Shown: in pieces, positions 50,957 through 61,061 of the stretch
Layout: each line of letters starts with the position of its first letter
Numbering within the stretch: position 1 is the stretch's first letter
Source of the DNA: Novipirellula caenicola
GTDB lineage: Bacteria; Planctomycetota; Planctomycetia; Pirellulales; Pirellulaceae
Assembly: GCF_039545035.1 (NCBI RefSeq)
Contig: NZ_BAABRO010000027.1
Location: forward strand, 1 to 64,000
Reading direction: 5' to 3'
Length of the DNA: 64,000 nucleotides
Position numbers and translations under genes: made by a program
The notes under the pieces: generated by a model
What the model saw: the letters and a program-made list of their open reading frames with translations, nothing else
What the model was told of the DNA's origin: nothing
Databases searched by the model: none

Positions 50957-53287
50957 TTACGACTGTGCCAAAGCCGGCGTCGGCTGCGGCAACGTTGGCG
51001 ACGTGCGTTGGATGATTTGCTGTGCCGCCAATGTCGCAAGCGCCTTCAGCGTCAGTTGCGGATTGATTTCGCAACCGGCGGGAAAGATCGAGGTATCGGC
51101 GACTGTCAGATTTTCGATCGCTTCGCCGCAATCAGTCATCATTTGGAAGGTCGTCGGATTGACCACGTCGCCCAGCGACGCGCCGCCTTGCGGGTGGGTC
51201 GTTAACAGATTGACGAACGCGGGACCGCGGCGACGAATCTCGGCAAGTCCCCATTCAAAGTCATCCATGTTGCGGATTCGCAGCGGGCGGCCACATCGCA
51301 TCAGGATCGACTTGGTTGGCAGGTGCAACGTGACAGCATCGTCTGGTTTCGCTGCGGCGAAATAAATTCTCGCGACACGACGCAAACCACGCAGCAGCAT
51401 TTCAAACTCGTCGCAGTCAAATTCGAGATGGAAATCGCCGCACGAGTCGACATAGTTGCTGCAGCGGACTTTGGTCGGAACGACGATGCCGGACATCGAA
51501 AGATGGTTGAACTTTCGCATCACACAGGCGAACTCTTTGAACCAACCGGTTAACGCGAGCGCCACGGTGCCGGGAAAGTGGAACCAGTTTTCCAGCGCAG
51601 GTTCCTCGACCATTTTGCCGTTTTCCATGATGTTGCGTCGGTCGACCAAGAAACACTGGGTCACGCCCGGTTCCGGCCGTCCGCTATCGGATGGCCAAAT
51701 CGGTTTGTCAAACATTGCATAGAGCGCCGTTCCGATGTTTGCAGTCAAGCGTTTGCCAAGGTGTTGGTTTCTTAGTCCCGCACATGCCAAACTGTGACTT
51801 AGCAGTTTATTCGTTTCTCCGATGCCCGCCGCGACAACAAATTCGTTGGCTGAAATCGTGGTGTGAGTGTGGCATCCCGATTCGCTGCGGTGGTACACAT
51901 CGACGCCGTCGACTCGCAACGCCCCCGCCTCGTCACGACGAATCCTCAAGCGTTTTCCTTCGGTTCGGTACGACACCTCGGCGGGAACCGGATTGTGCAT
52001 CGATTGCGTCAGGAAACTGTTGGGCTCGCCGGGTTTGTACGGATGCACTCCACCGATGTGATCGCCAAAACTGTCGACCGAGTTGTCGCTGCCGCAGCCA
52101 AGACACTGCCGCCGCATCGCCACGGGCAACGGTTGGACCTCTTCGCCGAGCGCATGGCAGCCTTCGGCAAAACGCATGCTGCGGTCACTGATTTGGGACC
52201 GTGTGACTTCGGTGTTGACCCCAAGCTCATCACAGATCCGGGTCATCACGTCCGAGAATTGAGCATAATCCACGCCGGTGGGCCGACGATCGCCCCACGA
52301 TTCATACACCGATTCAATGATCGGCAAGTGAATCGCGTTGTTCACATAGGGGCCGCCGCCAAAAACACGTGCCTGGCAGACGTTGACCGTTTGCTTGGGC
52401 GGAATCTTCTTACGCATCGATGGGATGGCAAGCTGCAGTTTGGAATGAACATTCCCCAACCCGCCCGCGATTTGACCGGCGCCGTCTTTATAGAGTCGAT
52501 AGAGAACTTGGTCGCTGCGTGGCGGTGCCAATTTGATGCTGCCATCGTCCTGCGGGACCTTTTGGATCAACGCATCGGGGCTGACAAAATCGCCGACGTC
52601 AAGAATCAGCACACGCAGCCCTGCTGCGGTCAAGCGGCTGGCGGTCGTGGCGCCGCCCGCCCCGCTGCCGATGATACAGACATCGTAGTGTTGGTTCAGA
52701 TCCGCTAACGCAGGCGGATCCATCGTCACCAAAAATTTAGGATTCTCACATTGCGGAGACCATCCGCCACCGATCAGTTCACGTGCCGGCCGACGCGAAT
52801 GGATCACAAGTCGTCCCAGCATCGTGACGCCGCTGACAGCGGTATGTAGCAAATGGTCGTCGGTCCACTCGATACGTGGTGGTCCGTGTTTGTCGCAAGG
52901 CGTCTCGCCCTGATTAAGCAAGCGGCGAAGCTCGTGAGGGCAAAGCGTGTGCAATTGATGAGCGGTGTGTTTGACGCTGTAAAGGTTCAACCACAGCAGT
53001 GCGATGTTCAGCCCGAGTTGCAAACGCGCAGGAAGATGCTCGGCATAGACCAGCACTTCACGTGCGACTTGGCAGGCGTCATCGCCTTGATGGCCGCACC
53101 ACAGCGAATCAATTTGCGCACGGATGATCGCAACGAGCGTTGGAAAACGCTTTTCGCGAATCGTTTGAATCGGACAATCCGGATGATTGTCACTACCGCC
53201 AAGTCCAAACGGTAGGAACCCGGCCGCCAAAGATCCTTTGAGGATGTCTCGGCGAGAAAATGTGTCCAGTGAAGAAAAATCTAGCAT
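50957..53287 (-). CDS. GMC family oxidoreductase with N-terminal accessory domain, Tat-exported
   Basis: 776 residues. A twin-arginine signal (SRRDILKGSLAAGFLPFGLGG) is followed by a helical region of about 150 residues (FPTLVAIIRAQIDSLWCGH through LLNQGE) resembling the extra domain of long-chain alcohol oxidases or the small subunit of gluconate dehydrogenase. The FAD-binding fold follows: YDVCIIGSGAGGATTASRL (about residues 208-226), the GGGPYVNNAIHLP substrate-side segment, and a C-terminal GMC_oxred_C with THPQGGASLGDVVNP and CEINPQLTLKALATLAAQ. It should oxidise an alcohol or sugar outside the cytoplasm; the electron acceptor is not encoded nearby. Confidence 0.9.
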   Translation of the reverse strand: MLDFSSLDTFSRRDILKGSLAAGFLPFGLGGSDNHPDCPIQTIREKRFPTLVAIIRAQIDSLWCGHQGDDACQVAREVLVYAEHLPARLQLGLNIALLWLNLYSVKHTAHQLHTLCPHELRRLLNQGETPCDKHGPPRIEWTDDHLLHTAVSGVTMLGRLVIHSRRPARELIGGGWSPQCENPKFLVTMDPPALADLNQHYDVCIIGSGAGGATTASRLTAAGLRVLILDVGDFVSPDALIQKVPQDDGSIKLAPPRSDQVLYRLYKDGAGQIAGGLGNVHSKLQLAIPSMRKKIPPKQTVNVCQARVFGGGPYVNNAIHLPIIESVYESWGDRRPTGVDYAQFSDVMTRICDELGVNTEVTRSQISDRSMRFAEGCHALGEEVQPLPVAMRRQCLGCGSDNSVDSFGDHIGGVHPYKPGEPNSFLTQSMHNPVPAEVSYRTEGKRLRIRRDEAGALRVDGVDVYHRSESGCHTHTTISANEFVVAAGIGETNKLLSHSLACAGLRNQHLGKRLTANIGTALYAMFDKPIWPSDSGRPEPGVTQCFLVDRRNIMENGKMVEEPALENWFHFPGTVALALTGWFKEFACVMRKFNHLSMSGIVVPTKVRCSNYVDSCGDFHLEFDCDEFEMLLRGLRRVARIYFAAAKPDDAVTLHLPTKSILMRCGRPLRIRNMDDFEWGLAEIRRRGPAFVNLLTTHPQGGASLGDVVNPTTFQMMTDCGEAIENLTVADTSIFPAGCEINPQLTLKALATLAAQQIIQRTSPTLPQPTPALAQS

Positions 53288-53460
53288 CCTTGCCAGTCTC
53301 GTCAGCGATCAAGAGGAGTGGTGAATTGTCAAACCGGAACAATCCACTCCTTGGCATCGGCAAGATTCAGGTCTGATTGATCGTGAAAAACATGGCGAGT
53401 TTGTGTTGGTTCACAAATTCGTTTCTTGGTGTCGAATATGACGGTCAATCGGACGGACGA

Positions 53461-56400
53461 TCACGCCAAACATTCGGCATCCAGCCGGTGCACATGGAAT
53501 TCGTCCGTTTTTAACGTTTTTTCGGCCAGCTCCAGCAAATGCTCGTGATGGGTAAACATGATCACTTGTGTACGTGCGGATAATTCGGACAACGCCGTGA
53601 TCGCCGCACACGCGCGGTCATCGTCAAGTTGGACCAAGCAATCGTCGACCACCAATGGCAACGCAGTACCGCGAGTCAATTGATGATCGATCGAAGCCAA
53701 TCGCAGCGCCAAATACAACGCGTCGGCGGTCCCCGTACTCATGGCGTTGGCTGGCACATCAGGCTCGCCGCTGCGTGATCGGGTGCCGAACAACATCACT
53801 TTTCCACGCGAATCAAAATCCACCTTCAGCGAGTCGTATTCGTCTCGTGTCAGTTTTTGGAAAATCATCGAGGCCAATTGCAGCACCGGCCCTTGGTTTT
53901 CTTGCCGATAATGTTCAATCGCTTGTCGCAGCATCATCGCGGCGACCTTGACGCGAGAATACTCTTCGATCGCATTCTCCATTTTGCCTGTCAAGAATTG
54001 AATCGACTGCGAAAGTTCCGAAGCTCGATCGCTGCCATCGATTTGTTTCAGCCTTAGTCGCAATGCACCCACCGATTGCTGGGCTTCGGAAAGCGAGTCT
54101 TGGTTTTGCGCCAGTTCGGCTTCGATTTTTTCGATCTCGATCTGCACCAATTCCGGTTGATGCTCGGCAACCTCTTCGGCGAACGATTCGAGTTGGACGG
54201 TGCCCGAGAGCATCCGCAATTGTTCTTCGATCGCTTGTTTGGATTGCTCGAGTTGTTGCCGTTGTTTCGATCGCTGCTCGACTTCGATCAACTTCTCGGC
54301 AGCGTCGCAGCCGGCTTCTTCGCACAACTTTTGAATCGCGACTTCGGCTTCGGTCACCTGTTGCCGAGCGGTATCAAGTTGCTTTTCGGTCTCGGCAAGC
54401 TGGTTGGCCAAAACCCCTCGTTGTTGCGAAGCGGCACGTTCGTTTTGTAATCGATTGTAGAGTTGTTTGACCGTGCTGAAGGCGTCGCTGACGTCACCTT
54501 CCTTTTCCTCGATCTCGACGCCTAACTCCGAAGCCAACCGAGCTACATCCTTTTGGTAGGTCTTGTCGTCTTCGAGCATCGAGCGAATGCGATGCGCCAA
54601 AATATCCCGTTCTCGTTTCTGCGCACACAATGCATCGATTTGAGTGATCTTTTCCAAAACCACCGCAGGCGTGCGGTCCACCGACTCGGCAAGCGCCGAC
54701 GTGGCGGCGGCCCAATCGGTGTGCCATGTGTCGTAGTCGCGTTGACGTGATTCGAGTTGAGTTTGCAATTTCGGCAACTCTTCACGCATCATTTCATGTT
54801 GTTTGACTCTTTCGTCATAACGTTTACGTGCGTGATGCAACGAGGTGCGAAGATTCACAGCGTCATCGTACAGCGACGAAAAATCGTTCGCCTCGATCTG
54901 ATCAAACAAACTCGGTTCGTCGCTGCCCACCACGACGGGTTTGTCAACGACTGCGGATTCAATCGCGTGGTTCAGCCGTTTACACGCGGTGGCAATGCGT
55001 TCTTCGAGTTGCTCGACGCGTTCTTGGGCTTCGTCGAGCCGGACGGTCGTTTCAACCAATTGGGCATGTGCGGTGATCCAGCGATACATGCGGTCCGGCG
55101 TGGTGGGGGTGACGCCCGAGGCTTCCCACAGCGATTGCCATTGTTGCTGGGCTTCTTGGTATGCCGCCTTCGCTGCTTCGCCATTGGTTTGGCAAAGCGT
55201 TTTTTGATTGGCAACCTTTTTTAGCTCTTCTTTGATCGAACTTTGTAGATGCAGTTGTTCATGATGCGACCGCATCGCATCGACCAAAGTATCGGTTTTG
55301 CGAATTTCAGCTTGCAGCTGCGTGAGGGTGGGGGTGTCGAGCGTTCCTGCTTGGTTTGCAGCGATCACGTCGCAGAAAAGGGCATCGCGACGTGCGCGTG
55401 ATTCAGCTAGCTGTTCCTCGCTCGGCAGTGTCGTGACGGACTGGACCGCGTCGAGCCGCTGTTGTAGTTCTCGTTCGGTCGTGTCGAGTTGTTTCCATTG
55501 TTGGGTGACTGCAGCAAGTTGCTGTTCACGTTTTTCGAAATTTTCGACGGCGGATTCGATTGCCGATTCCACGGGCAATCGCAGCTTGGCGGTAGCATGA
55601 ACGGAATCCGCAAACGAAGCGGTCGTGGTGTCGCCGGACGACGCCAGCGGACTGCAGAACGAATCCAATTTGCGAGCGAGTTGTTCACAGCGGTTTTGCA
55701 GTTGTTTCACGTCCGATTTCTGTTGTGCCAAATTCGACAGCACCGAATCGGGCGAGCCAACCGATTCGATCAATTGGCTGATCGAATAAGGATCATCGGG
55801 AACGATGGTCTGTTTGGCTTGTTCGTCGGCTTCGGCGAGCCGTTTGCTGAGCGAACGCACGCTTTCGTCAGCGTCATCCCGCTGTTTGGCGATGACGGCA
55901 TATTGCTGCGCCAGATCGTTGACCTTGGTTCGTACCGAATCGACGACCCGCAATTTTTTCAGCGACGAATCGATTTCCTCTGTGACCGCTTGCTCTTCAC
56001 TGGCCACGATTTCGACCGACAACTCTTGTAACGCTTCGACCATACGGCGGTCGAGGTTTTTGCGAGTGCGTTGCAGATTGGTACGCTGCGTCCGTGCCTC
56101 TTCGCGTGCACCGAGACGCTGAAACAGCGAGTCGATCTGGGCTTCGTGAACCAAAATCGCCGAGTCGTCGCCGAGACTTTTCAGTTGTTTGGTCAATTCC
56201 TCGATGCGGGTGCTGAGCGAACGGGTTTGCCGGAGCGAGATTTCGTGATGTGTGTCGACGGTTCGGCGTCGTTCGCTAAACGCATCATCCAGCCGCGGCG
56301 TATCGGCAAGTTCGTCCAGTTTTTGGCAGAGCGAATGCCACTGGGGGATCAGCGGCAACGCGTTTTTGATCGCACGCAGTTTCGACAACTCGACCGCCGC

Positions 56401-57090
56401 CGTTTTGACGCAGCTCTGCAACGCTTCGACGCGTTGACATTCACGCTCGAGTTCTTCTTTCAGATCGTTAAAGTCGCTCGGCGGGATCTTTGCAAGCTCT
56501 AATTCTTTTCGCTTTTCCGCGATCTCGCGTGACAATTGATTGATAGCACCTCGGGTACCGCCAGCAACAAACAGTTTGCCCGCCAAATCATCGAGCTGAG
56601 ATTGCACGCTTTTCAGCTGACTGACACCGGCACCAGCAGCGAACAAGATTTCGCCCAGGTCGCCTTCGCCTTCGAGGATGGCTTGTCCGCCCCGAACCAA
56701 TTCTTCGTGTGATAATCCGAATCGATGTTCAAACGCTTCGCGATCGACGCCGCCCAACATCGCTTCGAGAACCGCATCGTCGATCGTTTCATTGTCGTCG
56801 GCATCCCGCAGGGTGGCTTTGTTGCCACGTCGACGCAGGCATTCGAGGACATTGCCGTTGCCATCGGACAGCCTGCCGCCGACACGGATTTTACCGGTGG
56901 GGTGGATGTAGTTGTCTTCGGCGCGTTTGGACATCCCATACAACAGCGATGTGATCGCGCGCAGACTCGTCGATTTTCCGGACTCGTTAGGCCCGTAAAT
57001 GATGTGCAATCGCCGCGCACCGTCGGGCAACGCGATCGAGGTGTCGGTGAAACGGCCAAAGGCTTTTAGATCGAGTCGTTCGATAATCAT
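53461..57090 (-). CDS. YhaN-like SMC/Rad50-type AAA ATPase
   Basis: 1209 residues, longer than B. subtilis YhaN (about 960). The N-terminal half-ATPase has RLDLKAFGRFTDTSI and Walker A GPNESGKS (residues 33-40), with LLYGMSKRAEDNYIHP after it. Long coiled coils fill about residues 170-1060. The C-terminal half carries Walker B VVDDCLVQLDDDRA (about 1150) and the H-loop MFTHHEHLLELA. The domain layout is that of Rad50/SbcC-type ATPases that fold back so both halves form one ATP site. The ATG shares one base with the stop of the YhaO-like gene (TGATG), so the two subunits are translated together. Confidence 0.9.
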   Translation of the reverse strand: MIIERLDLKAFGRFTDTSIALPDGARRLHIIYGPNESGKSTSLRAITSLLYGMSKRAEDNYIHPTGKIRVGGRLSDGNGNVLECLRRRGNKATLRDADDNETIDDAVLEAMLGGVDREAFEHRFGLSHEELVRGGQAILEGEGDLGEILFAAGAGVSQLKSVQSQLDDLAGKLFVAGGTRGAINQLSREIAEKRKELELAKIPPSDFNDLKEELERECQRVEALQSCVKTAAVELSKLRAIKNALPLIPQWHSLCQKLDELADTPRLDDAFSERRRTVDTHHEISLRQTRSLSTRIEELTKQLKSLGDDSAILVHEAQIDSLFQRLGAREEARTQRTNLQRTRKNLDRRMVEALQELSVEIVASEEQAVTEEIDSSLKKLRVVDSVRTKVNDLAQQYAVIAKQRDDADESVRSLSKRLAEADEQAKQTIVPDDPYSISQLIESVGSPDSVLSNLAQQKSDVKQLQNRCEQLARKLDSFCSPLASSGDTTTASFADSVHATAKLRLPVESAIESAVENFEKREQQLAAVTQQWKQLDTTERELQQRLDAVQSVTTLPSEEQLAESRARRDALFCDVIAANQAGTLDTPTLTQLQAEIRKTDTLVDAMRSHHEQLHLQSSIKEELKKVANQKTLCQTNGEAAKAAYQEAQQQWQSLWEASGVTPTTPDRMYRWITAHAQLVETTVRLDEAQERVEQLEERIATACKRLNHAIESAVVDKPVVVGSDEPSLFDQIEANDFSSLYDDAVNLRTSLHHARKRYDERVKQHEMMREELPKLQTQLESRQRDYDTWHTDWAAATSALAESVDRTPAVVLEKITQIDALCAQKRERDILAHRIRSMLEDDKTYQKDVARLASELGVEIEEKEGDVSDAFSTVKQLYNRLQNERAASQQRGVLANQLAETEKQLDTARQQVTEAEVAIQKLCEEAGCDAAEKLIEVEQRSKQRQQLEQSKQAIEEQLRMLSGTVQLESFAEEVAEHQPELVQIEIEKIEAELAQNQDSLSEAQQSVGALRLRLKQIDGSDRASELSQSIQFLTGKMENAIEEYSRVKVAAMMLRQAIEHYRQENQGPVLQLASMIFQKLTRDEYDSLKVDFDSRGKVMLFGTRSRSGEPDVPANAMSTGTADALYLALRLASIDHQLTRGTALPLVVDDCLVQLDDDRACAAITALSELSARTQVIMFTHHEHLLELAEKTLKTDEFHVHRLDAECLA

Positions 57091-58367
57091 CAGTTTGCGT
57101 CCTCGCTTCCTTGCAATCGGCCGAGCAATTCCGCGGCGGCGGATTCAATCAGTTCATCGACCCATTGGTCATTGTCGGCGGAAAAGTTTTCTTCTTGCTC
57201 GGGCACTTTCTTGATCAATGCGGCAAATTCATTGGCAATCAATTTGCCTCGCTCGGGTGAGTTTCGCAGATCTTCAAAGATCTTAGAAACGCTCGCCAAC
57301 GGTCCTTCCAAATCGCCCATGTCCAATGCGTGATTGGGAGTCGAGGTTCGCAAGCGAAACTTTTCCATCCACGCCTGACCGGCACCATGCGTGATTGCGG
57401 TCGCTCGAAGTGACGCTTCCAAGCGACGACGACTTTGATGCAAGGCATTGTGAAGCGGTGTGTCGCCGACAATCGAAACGCGAGAAACGAGCAGTCGATC
57501 CTCGATCGTTTTGACCGTTTGTTGCAGCCATTGTTCGTATTCTTCGATGATGTCGTCGACATGTTCGATTTTCGCGGCATTGATTTCAAACGATTCCCAG
57601 CGAACAACATCCAAGGGATGAAACGTGCGTGTGCATTTGCCACGGGAATTAATGTCGATAATCACGCAGCCTTTTTCGCCCGATTCGCGAATATGGCGAC
57701 CTTGGATGTTGCCACTGAACACGATCGGAGCGCCATCCTCGGTTCCGTGTTCGCCGCGGATGTGGATGTGTCCGAGCGCCCAATAGTCGTACTCTTTGGC
57801 AGTCAATTCGGCCGGTTTACACGGCGAATAGTTGTCGTGCCCTTCGGCCCCCGTCAAACTGGTGTGCAACAGTCCGAGGTTGAACATGCCTGAGAGCGGT
57901 TTGGGGTAGGTTTTCGAGAGGTCTTCGGTTTCCGCCTTCTTGCGAAACGAGCGGCCGTGCACAGCCACGCCGATCGACTCAAAAATGCGGCAATCGACTT
58001 TCTCGGCTGCCAACATGATCTCGCTGCCGTCGGGATTTTTCGGAAGCGGTAACGACGACGTCATGATGTTTTGCGCATCATGGTTGCCGCGGATGACAAC
58101 CAGCGGAATTCCCGCACGCGTCAACTTGGCCGCTTGAGCAACAAAGAACAGCCCCGTGTTTTGGTCTCGCCAATCGCCGTCGTAAAGATCGCCTGCGATC
58201 ACTACCAAGTCGACTTCTTCGTCGATCGCCAACCGTACCAAGTTTTCCAAGGCACGACGCGAGGCTCCGCGGATTTGGTCAACCGGAGCATCTTCGTAGG
58301 ATTCCAAGTTTTGAAGCGGACTGTCCAAATGAATGTCCGCGGCATGTAAGATTCTTCGTTTACTCAA
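57090..58367 (-). CDS. YhaO-like metallophosphoesterase (DNA repair exonuclease type)
   Basis: 425 residues. Calcineurin-like nuclease motifs in order: HAADIHLDSPLQNLESY (about residues 8-24), VIAGDLYDGD, RGNHDAQN, and YWALGHIHIRGEH. These match YhaO/SbcD/Mre11-family nucleases, and the LDSPLQNL segment is typical of the YhaO group. The C-terminal 150 residues should form the capping domain and the ATPase-binding helices. The start is TTG at 58367, overlapping the addA stop as TTGA; no ATG lies near. It is expected to form a complex with the YhaN-like ATPase and to trim or nick DNA ends, working beside AddAB. Confidence 0.9.
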   Translation of the reverse strand: MSKRRILHAADIHLDSPLQNLESYEDAPVDQIRGASRRALENLVRLAIDEEVDLVVIAGDLYDGDWRDQNTGLFFVAQAAKLTRAGIPLVVIRGNHDAQNIMTSSLPLPKNPDGSEIMLAAEKVDCRIFESIGVAVHGRSFRKKAETEDLSKTYPKPLSGMFNLGLLHTSLTGAEGHDNYSPCKPAELTAKEYDYWALGHIHIRGEHGTEDGAPIVFSGNIQGRHIRESGEKGCVIIDINSRGKCTRTFHPLDVVRWESFEINAAKIEHVDDIIEEYEQWLQQTVKTIEDRLLVSRVSIVGDTPLHNALHQSRRRLEASLRATAITHGAGQAWMEKFRLRTSTPNHALDMGDLEGPLASVSKIFEDLRNSPERGKLIANEFAALIKKVPEQEENFSADNDQWVDELIESAAAELLGRLQGSEDAN

Positions 58368-61018
58368 TGCTGTCTCAATGATGGTTGGCGGCTAGCACTT
58401 TGACGCGATGACGAGGACTTCTGAGCAAAGCGGATCTCGACCTGCTTGACCGGCTCACTGTCCGTAGCGACCTGTTTCGCAGGCCGCTTGTCGGTTTGGT
58501 ACCAATCGGGGTTTCCCGAACAATACAGTGGTTCATTGTCGGCGGTTGGGTCTGCCTCGCAACCCAGCGCATGGTAGATCAGCGACGCGGCCGTTTTGAC
58601 TTGGAAATCCTTCTTCTTGCTCGGCTGAACGATGATGTACAACGCCTGCTTGGCTCGCGTGATCGCCACGTACAATAAACAAAGCGCTTCGGTCATCGAG
58701 CTTGCCCCTTGCCCCCCAAACGCAAGTTGCCAGCGGCGATCCAGGAAATGCCAATGGGTTTGTCCAATGTACCGAGTGATTCCGCTGGGTGGTTCGCTCA
58801 GCGATTTCATCTCGGCCACGCAATTGCCACTGCTGCGAGTGAGCGGGCCGTCAAGCTGAGGTAGCACCACGACATCAAACTCGAGTCCCTTGGATTGGTG
58901 TACGGTCATGACTCGCACCGGAGCACGCTGAGGCCGCTCGACCCGTTTTTCACGAACCAGTCGCACAAAGTCTCGCAGTCGTGGTCCGGGATTGTTTTCG
59001 TACGCAATGGCTAGCCGGGTCAGTTGTTTTAGCCGCAGCGTGTCACGGGCATTGCATTTCGGGGCGAGTTTTCCTGCTAGATATTCAACGGTTTGGGCAA
59101 TCCCGCTGCGTTCAACTCGCATGCGGATTGAGTTTTCGTTAAGTGAGGGATCGGCCGCCAACAGCGTTTGTTCGACATGGAATCGCCAACGCCCATCGCC
59201 GGGATGTTCGGCCATCATCAACGCCGACAACACCGTTTCCACTGCGGCGGAATCGGTCAGCGGGTTGCCCCCTTCTTGGCTGACTTCGATATCGAGCCCT
59301 TCCAGTCGCATGATCAATTGAGCCACCGCCCCGTTGGTTCGCGTCAGCACGCCAATGGATTTGTGGGGCGACCGTCGGTGAATTTCGGCGATGCGTTTTG
59401 CTGCGTCGTCGAAACAGGCATCGTCATTGGCCGCTTTGTCACCGTCTTTGACCGTGTGGCTGGTTTCGATTTGCACGTAACCCGAGAGCGATTTGTTGTT
59501 GGCTTCGTGCGGTGGGAACCGCTTGGCAAACTTGCGAATCGATTCGGCTTCGTGAGCTGATTTGTCGGCAGGGTTCTTCGGGTCGCCATCGGTGGCCATG
59601 GGATGACGATGGAGATTTGAAAATAGCGTGTTGACGAATTCGATGATGTCGGGGCTGCTGCGATAGCTGACGTTTTGTTCCAACTCGGTGATGCCGCCAA
59701 TCTCGTCGGTCACGGCATCAAAAATCTCGGCCACGCCGCCGCGCCACCCGTAGATGGCTTGTTTGGTATCGCCCACACAAAAGAACGAACGGGCGGTTTG
59801 CCATGACGATCCCTCACGCTGGGCGGCGTTAGTGTCGCAGGCGTGCATCGCCAACGGACGCAGCACTTGCCACTGAGCCGGCGAAGTGTCTTGGAATTCG
59901 TCGAGCAAAACATGATCGATCGCACCATCCATGCGGTTACTCAACGACGCATGGTCCACTTTGGCAAACAAATTGGCCAAGCGAACCGCGACGTCTTCGA
60001 ACCCCAGCACGCGAGTTGCCTGTTTCAGCTGATTGACGTGAAAATCGTATGCCGCCAATACTTTGCCGGTGGCCTCGTTTTGAGCACTTAGTAAACTGAG
60101 CACTTCAGTTCGCACCGCGGCGTAAACGACGTCCAAGGCTTCGTCGAGTCCATCGGGTAACACGCTGCGTCCGAACTTGACATCTTCGCCAGTCCGTCGA
60201 GCCTTGGCAATATTCACGATCAAGGTATCGTCGGTCAGCGTTTTGAAGTCGCCGGTTTCGGTAACATCCGCCAACTTTTGTAACTTGGCTTTGACCGTTT
60301 TCTGTTTCGGTGTGGCGAGCCGCAGCTCGCCGGCGACTCGCGTTAGATCCTTTTGCTCGGGTCGTTTGGGGACGACAATTTTGTGCCAGACCTCTTGTTC
60401 GCTACGACGCTGGATGCTGTATGCGGTGTCGATGACCTGCATCAATTCACGCTGGATCGAGCGTTTGATTTCACCTTTACCCAGCATCGTCAAGATGGTC
60501 GTCATCTCGCTCGGATTCAACAGCGACACGACGTTGCTGATCGCTTGTTCTTGGATCCACATCTCTTGGATCTCGTCGGTCAATTGCCATGCCGGTGGCA
60601 GGTTCAATTCAAACGGGAACGAGCGTGCCAATTGCGTGAACAGACTGTCGAGCGTACAGATCCGCAGTCGGTGAATGTTGCGAAGGATCTTGTGCAGCAA
60701 TTGTCGGCACGTCTGATGGTTCAGCGTCGGGACTCCGACTTGGTCTCGCAATTGCCCGAGTGCATCAGCGTCGTTGTCGTCGCCCGCTTTGGACAGCACC
60801 AACAGCACTCGGTCCAAAATTTCACCGGCGGCTTTGCGAGTGAACGTGGTGGCGAGAATGGTTTCGGGCGGCGAATCTTGCAGCAGAATCCGCAGCAACC
60901 GGGCGGTCAATTGGTAGGTTTTTCCCGTCCCGGCCGAGGCACGCACGAGCGTTGGGCGGAGGGCGTTGGTTTGCGTCGAGGCGTTCACGGTGGTTTCGTT
61001 TCGGTGGGAGAGAGACAT
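58364..61018 (-). CDS. addA: AddA/RecB-type UvrD-family DNA helicase without nuclease domain
   Basis: 884 residues. Superfamily 1 helicase motifs: RASAGTGKTYQL (Walker A, residues 26-37), ATTFTRKAAGEI (Ia), LLDEFQDTSPAQWQVL (Walker B, about 370), GDTKQAIYGWRGG, VMTVHQSKGLEFDVVVLPQ (motif V, about 702), and YVAITRAKQALYI (motif VI, about 783). The gene order with addB upstream and the sequence style fit AddA. B. subtilis AddA (about 1230 residues) ends with a RecB-type nuclease; here only about 100 residues follow motif VI, polar and low-complexity at the end, so no nuclease remains. The stop overlaps the next start, which argues against a recent truncation. Confidence 0.92.
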   Translation of the reverse strand: MSLSHRNETTVNASTQTNALRPTLVRASAGTGKTYQLTARLLRILLQDSPPETILATTFTRKAAGEILDRVLLVLSKAGDDNDADALGQLRDQVGVPTLNHQTCRQLLHKILRNIHRLRICTLDSLFTQLARSFPFELNLPPAWQLTDEIQEMWIQEQAISNVVSLLNPSEMTTILTMLGKGEIKRSIQRELMQVIDTAYSIQRRSEQEVWHKIVVPKRPEQKDLTRVAGELRLATPKQKTVKAKLQKLADVTETGDFKTLTDDTLIVNIAKARRTGEDVKFGRSVLPDGLDEALDVVYAAVRTEVLSLLSAQNEATGKVLAAYDFHVNQLKQATRVLGFEDVAVRLANLFAKVDHASLSNRMDGAIDHVLLDEFQDTSPAQWQVLRPLAMHACDTNAAQREGSSWQTARSFFCVGDTKQAIYGWRGGVAEIFDAVTDEIGGITELEQNVSYRSSPDIIEFVNTLFSNLHRHPMATDGDPKNPADKSAHEAESIRKFAKRFPPHEANNKSLSGYVQIETSHTVKDGDKAANDDACFDDAAKRIAEIHRRSPHKSIGVLTRTNGAVAQLIMRLEGLDIEVSQEGGNPLTDSAAVETVLSALMMAEHPGDGRWRFHVEQTLLAADPSLNENSIRMRVERSGIAQTVEYLAGKLAPKCNARDTLRLKQLTRLAIAYENNPGPRLRDFVRLVREKRVERPQRAPVRVMTVHQSKGLEFDVVVLPQLDGPLTRSSGNCVAEMKSLSEPPSGITRYIGQTHWHFLDRRWQLAFGGQGASSMTEALCLLYVAITRAKQALYIIVQPSKKKDFQVKTAASLIYHALGCEADPTADNEPLYCSGNPDWYQTDKRPAKQVATDSEPVKQVEIRFAQKSSSSRQSASRQPSLRQH

Positions 61019-61061
61019 TCGCAGTCAGAATCGCGGCAAAATCAAGCACTCAGCATGCAAC

